Origin: JANYHH01 sp965249745
GTDB lineage: Bacteria; Deinococcota; Deinococci; Deinococcales; JAAFIG01
Assembly (NCBI GenBank): GCA_965249745.1
Contig: OZ252252.1
Span: 3,162,001-3,226,000, forward strand
Length of the DNA: 64,000 bases
Direction: 5' to 3'
Below are positions 61,267-64,000 of this stretch, one piece after another. The position numbers and the translations under genes are program-made. The notes beneath the pieces are model-generated. The model saw only the letters and a list, made by a program, of their open reading frames with translations. It ran no database searches and was not told the DNA's origin. Position 1 is the stretch's first letter. Each line of letters begins with the position of its first letter.

Positions 61267-61740
61267 TTAGCGCTTCGGAGCCTGATAGTCGCCACTCTTG
61301 CCGCCCGTTTTTTCCAGCAGCCGCACCCCGGTGATCTCGATTTCTTTGCTGGCGGCCTTCAACATGTCGTACACGGTGAGAGCGGCGATGCTAGCAGCGG
61401 TCAGGGCTTCCATCTCCACCCCGGTCCGGTCGGTCGTGCGGGCCGTGGCCGTGACACGCAGACCGTCGTCGGTTGGCTCCAAGCTGACATCAACGCCTGA
61501 AAGCGGGATCGGGTGACACAACGGAATCAGAGCGCTGGTCTGTTTCGCACCCATGATGCCCGCCAGTTGCGCCACCACCAGCGGATCGCCCTTACCGACC
61601 CCACCCGTTTTGAGCGCCGCACGAGCCTCCGGTGGCAGCCTCACGATGGCTTCGGCGGTCGCGGTTCGCAGGGTCGCGGTTTTCGCGGAGACATCCACCA
61701 TCTGCGGGCGTCCGTCTTTGAAATGGGTGAGGTCGGGCAT
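61267..61740 (-). CDS. moaC: cyclic pyranopterin monophosphate synthase
   Basis: A 157-residue MoaC, which with MoaA makes cyclic pyranopterin monophosphate for the molybdenum cofactor. Seen: LTHFKDGRPQMVDVSAKTAT at the start, GIMGAKQTSALIPLCHPIPL and the catalytic-loop region DRTGVEMEALTAASIAALTVYDMLK. The ATG at 61740 gives the usual family N-terminus; a GTG at 61755 lies inside a hairpin. No other moa gene adjoins. Confidence 0.93.
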   Translation of the reverse strand: MPDLTHFKDGRPQMVDVSAKTATLRTATAEAIVRLPPEARAALKTGGVGKGDPLVVAQLAGIMGAKQTSALIPLCHPIPLSGVDVSLEPTDDGLRVTATARTTDRTGVEMEALTAASIAALTVYDMLKAASKEIEITGVRLLEKTGGKSGDYQAPKR

Positions 61741-61752
61741 GGGAGGTTTTAT

Positions 61753-61778
61753 CACGCCTCGAGCCAGCTCGAGGCGTG
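61753..61778. repeat. CTCGAG-paired hairpin between moaC and a coiled-coil gene
   Basis: Perfect 11-bp arms CACGCCTCGAG/CTCGAGGCGTG with loop CCAG, just past the stop of the coiled-coil gene and 13 bases before moaC. It may end the first transcript but lacks a T run. Confidence 0.6.
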
Positions 61779-61785
61779 CCTTCGG

Positions 61786-62175
61786 TTAGCGTTTGAACGG
61801 GTTCCAACCGCGCTTTTTCTCTGGCTGCGCGTCGCTGCGCTCCGTCGTGTACTCCTTTTCCTCCTGCTCCAAACCGCGTTGCAGAAAGCGCCTGAAGTCG
61901 GTGCGCTCGGCGGGAATCTCCGCCGCGATACCCGGTTCATGGCTCGTCTGGCTCGAGTCTGCGGCAGGTTCAGCTCCAGAAGCGTGACCCTCGGGTTGGC
62001 TCGAACCGGTTTGACCAGGAGCGGTCGCTTGGCTCAAACGGGTGTCCGCCCCCTGGGAACCCCGTTTCAGCGCCTCGAGTTCCTGACGCAACGCCGCGAC
62101 CTCGCGCTCGAGTGGCTCGGTGACGCGTTTCACGGCGTCTTCGATCATCAGTTTTAGGGCATCGGCTTGTTCCAT
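61786..62175 (-). CDS. coiled-coil protein of unknown function
   Basis: A 129-residue protein. Residues about 3-40 form an amphipathic coiled coil (ALKLMIEDAVKRVTEPLEREVAALRQELEALKRG), then a disordered Gly/Ser/Ala/Glu linker (about 40-85) and a charged C-terminal segment with FRRFLQRGLEQEEKEY and WNPFKR at the end. Possibly a protein-protein adaptor. The ATG at 62175 is 7 bases after TAGAAT. Confidence 0.7.
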   Translation of the reverse strand: MEQADALKLMIEDAVKRVTEPLEREVAALRQELEALKRGSQGADTRLSQATAPGQTGSSQPEGHASGAEPAADSSQTSHEPGIAAEIPAERTDFRRFLQRGLEQEEKEYTTERSDAQPEKKRGWNPFKR

Positions 62176-62182
62176 GCGCTCG

Positions 62183-62188
62183 ATTCTA
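62183..62188 (-). promoter_or_regulatory. leaderless -10 box of the coiled-coil gene
   Basis: TAGAAT, minus strand, 7 bases before the ATG at 62175. Confidence 0.6.
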
Positions 62189-62226
62189 CCGGTTGATTCC
62201 ACTGTTCGATATCTACTGTTTGGTCT

Positions 62227-63219
62227 CTACTGCGCCAGCAGCTTGACCGTGATGGTTTTGGTTTCAGAGCCGCGTTTTACCAACAGTTTCAAGTCCTCGC
62301 CAGGGTTGGCATTGGCGACCAGGGCGGTCAGCTCCTCGAAACTCTCAATTTCCAGTCCGCCGACCTTCAGGATCAGATCGCCCTCGCGCAAATCTGACTG
62401 CGCCGCGCTGCCGCCCGGTTGCAGGGCCGCGATGCGTGCCTGCGACCCGCCACCGATCACCCCGAGGCTCGGGTGGACGACCTTGCCGCCGTTTTTCAGC
62501 GCCTCCACGACTCCCTGAGCTTTGCTGCTGGGGACTGCGAAGCCGACTCCGGCGCTCTGGTTGCTCGGGGCGTAGATGGCGCTGACAACTCCGATCACCT
62601 CGCCAGCCGAATTCAGTAGCGGCCCGCCGCTGTTACCGGGGTTGACGGGCGTGTCCATTTGCAGCATCCCGGTCAGCGTGCCGCGATCCGTGCCGAAGAC
62701 GCGGTTGGAGCCGCTGATGATTCCGGCCGAAAAACTGTTCGGCGCGAGCGCAAACGGGTTCCCGAGGGCGAAGGCAGTATCTCCGACGCCTGCGTCCTTC
62801 GCGGACCAGGACAGCGTGGCGGGTGCGGGGTTCCCTTTCAGCACGGCGATGTCGCTGATCGTGTCGGCTCCCACGACACTGACCTTGGTTAAGCCAGCGT
62901 TGTCCTGAAGCCGGGCGACCGTGCGGGCGCTGCCGTCCAGGTAAAACTGATAGCCGTCGGACACGACGTGTGCGGCTGTCACGTAGTACCCGCCGCCAAT
63001 ATGAAACGCAGTCCCGATCCCTCTGGCATCGAAGCTGTTCAACTGCGCGTTGCTGCTTCTCACCGTCAGCACAGCCGGGTTGGCGCGGCGGTACACGGCT
63101 GCCGGGTCGGAGACTACCGGAGAAACCCCACCGCTCGAGCCACCAACGCCTCTGGACCCCAACAGGAATCCGCCGAGGGCGGCTAAAACCGCGACGATGA
63201 CCAGTGGGGCGAACTTCAC
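62227..63219 (-). CDS. DegP/HtrA-type serine protease
   Basis: A 330-residue membrane-anchored protease. One N-terminal helix (about 3-22) anchors it; the trypsin-like domain has His84 (VTAAHVV), Asp123 (ISDIAVLK) and Ser197 (NPGNSGGPL), and a single PDZ domain (about 235-330, GDLILKVGGLEIESFEEL) follows. It should degrade misfolded envelope proteins. The GTG at 63219 is 7 bases after a TAAGAT box; an in-frame ATG at 63228 lies within that box. Confidence 0.92.
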   Translation of the reverse strand: MKFAPLVIVAVLAALGGFLLGSRGVGGSSGGVSPVVSDPAAVYRRANPAVLTVRSSNAQLNSFDARGIGTAFHIGGGYYVTAAHVVSDGYQFYLDGSARTVARLQDNAGLTKVSVVGADTISDIAVLKGNPAPATLSWSAKDAGVGDTAFALGNPFALAPNSFSAGIISGSNRVFGTDRGTLTGMLQMDTPVNPGNSGGPLLNSAGEVIGVVSAIYAPSNQSAGVGFAVPSSKAQGVVEALKNGGKVVHPSLGVIGGGSQARIAALQPGGSAAQSDLREGDLILKVGGLEIESFEELTALVANANPGEDLKLLVKRGSETKTITVKLLAQ

Positions 63220-63226
63220 GCCTCCC

Positions 63227-63232
63227 ATCTTA
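63227..63232 (-). promoter_or_regulatory. leaderless -10 box of the DegP-type gene
   Basis: TAAGAT, minus strand, 7 bases before the GTG at 63219. Confidence 0.5.
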
Positions 63233-63250
63233 GCAGGCCAGTCTGACAGG

Positions 63251-64000
63251 CTATCTCACGTCGTGCAGGGCGGCGAAGCTGGCGGAATCCTTCGGGTCCT
63301 GCCCGTACAGCAAGGACAGGTACAGCCCGACCCAGCAGCTCAAATACCAGAGTGACAGGTTGGCCACGAACCCGTCGCGTTCCGTGGTGGGAACCTCGAT
63401 CACCTCGTCCAGACGAGTCTCGAGGATTTCGCGGGTCAGGCGCAGGGTTTCGTCCTCACCGCCCAAGAACAGTGCCACCAGCGCGTCGCCGCTCTCGTGG
63501 CGCGCCTCGAAGCCGCTGGCGGCGATCTCTAAGGGATTTCCGACGATCGGAACGCTCATGGATTTCCCCAACCGCGACAAGGACGACTGCCAGGCTTGCA
63601 GTTGCGGTTGAAAGCCACCGGCCGCGATTAACATCGGCGTGCGCGTCCATAGGCTCCACGCCAGGCGCTTGGCCGGGTTCTCCTCGGATGAAACGTCACC
63701 TCGGCACGCGTCGCGGAGCCGCGCCAGCGCCTCGTCGGTCGCGGTCGCCCGCTCAGCGTTGCCGGTCGTGTGGGCCAATGCCATCGCGTAGTGGTACGTG
63801 GAGAACGGACTCGAGGTGATGCGAGTCGTGGAATCCTCGTCGTCTTCCAACAGTAACGAGGCTTCCTCGGCGGAGAGTTGCAGCTTCAAGCCGACCGGCT
63901 GCCCAAGTTGGAACACGGTCGCGCCGCTCGCCTCGGAAATCAGCCTGGCCGCCTCGACCTGCCCGAAATCCAGGCCGCCCGCCAGAATGAACTGCGTCCC
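63251..64000 (-). CDS. SIS-domain sugar-phosphate isomerase, partial
   Basis: The C-terminal 249 or so residues of a gene that enters from beyond 64000. The frame is open to the window edge (first residues seen TQFILAGGLDFGQVEAARLI), so the GTG at 63916 is internal. Segments NPAKRLAWSLWTRTPMLIAAGG, GKSMSVPIVGNPLEIAASGFEARH, GDALVALFLGG and SLLYGQDPKDS match the layout of bifunctional phosphoglucose/phosphomannose isomerases with a PGI_C domain. It would interconvert hexose 6-phosphates. The assignment needs the missing N-terminus. Confidence 0.6.
   Translation of the reverse strand, partial: GTQFILAGGLDFGQVEAARLISEASGATVFQLGQPVGLKLQLSAEEASLLLEDDEDSTTRITSSPFSTYHYAMALAHTTGNAERATATDEALARLRDACRGDVSSEENPAKRLAWSLWTRTPMLIAAGGFQPQLQAWQSSLSRLGKSMSVPIVGNPLEIAASGFEARHESGDALVALFLGGEDETLRLTREILETRLDEVIEVPTTERDGFVANLSLWYLSCWVGLYLSLLYGQDPKDSASFAALHDVR

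Noticed and set aside
1..64000. CTCGAG excess as a sign of a restriction-modification system
   Set aside because: A host with a restriction enzyme for this site would be expected to avoid it, and no such enzyme or methylase gene is seen here. A lone methylase elsewhere stays possible.
1..64000. CRISPR arrays, prophage, tRNA or rRNA genes
   Set aside because: No regularly spaced direct repeats, phage gene blocks or cloverleaf/rRNA segments were recognised on either strand.

Overview
The window is GC-rich, gene-dense chromosomal DNA, most likely from the phylum Deinococcota and probably the Deinococcus lineage. That placement rests on four things read here: (i) about half of the genes start directly at an ATG or GTG lying 6-7 bases after a TANNNT box with no Shine-Dalgarno, the leaderless promoter style known from Deinococcus; (ii) a DUF4388 gene beside pilT; (iii) an acuB/acuA/acuC set; (iv) NucS, LptD-like and GH13 genes together. 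I cannot name the genus or species. No tRNA, rRNA, CRISPR array, prophage or intact insertion sequence was found.

Layout. 1-5.7 kb: a leftward operon lptF-lptG-lptD plus a lipoprotein, an outer-membrane lipid export unit. 6-8 kb: a Tat-exported ferritin-like protein and a fasciclin lipoprotein. 8-11 kb: korB/korA, a CoA-dependent 2-oxoacid:ferredoxin oxidoreductase. 11-18 kb: housekeeping genes aroE, a TPR protein, an Hsp20, ppa, metK, a secreted phosphoesterase, coaD and hslO. 18.6-25 kb: a LysR regulator, two orphans, hisF, a HExxH protein coupled to mutY, then DUF4388-pilT (pilus retraction, natural transformation). 25-28.5 kb: acuB, a Uma2 nuclease, acuA and acuC, which should control acetyl-CoA synthetase by reversible acetylation. 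28.8-37 kb: aroH, mmsA, a TauE/DUF1634 pair, an HTH/SRPBCC divergent pair, a lipoprotein hydrolase and phoH. 37.4-40.8 kb: nfeD-floA and two small membrane genes. 41-50.8 kb: an AlkZ-like glycosylase coupled to an EamA transporter, a patch of decayed repeats and orphan reading frames, a PfkB kinase, nucS, a DUF6194 gene, a proline-rich beta-helix lipoprotein, and a translationally coupled C45 peptidase/DJ-1/metallo-hydrolase operon. 51-64 kb: a membrane protein, a broken ribonuclease Z gene, a 1381-residue GH13 protein with a helix-hairpin-helix tail, tsaC, two tandem S41 proteases, moaC, a coiled-coil protein, a DegP-type protease and a sugar-phosphate isomerase cut by the window end.

The most striking signal is not a gene. 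The palindrome CTCGAG occurs about 285 times by hand count, roughly one per 225 bases, against about 20 expected from composition. It lies in all reading frames and in intergenic DNA, and pairs of it form the stems of several intergenic hairpins. It resembles in kind, not in sequence, the cyanobacterial HIP1 palindrome or the DNA-uptake sequences of Neisseria and Pasteurellaceae. Two diverged dispersed repeat families (A: three copies and a fragment; B: two copies) sit in the gene gaps.
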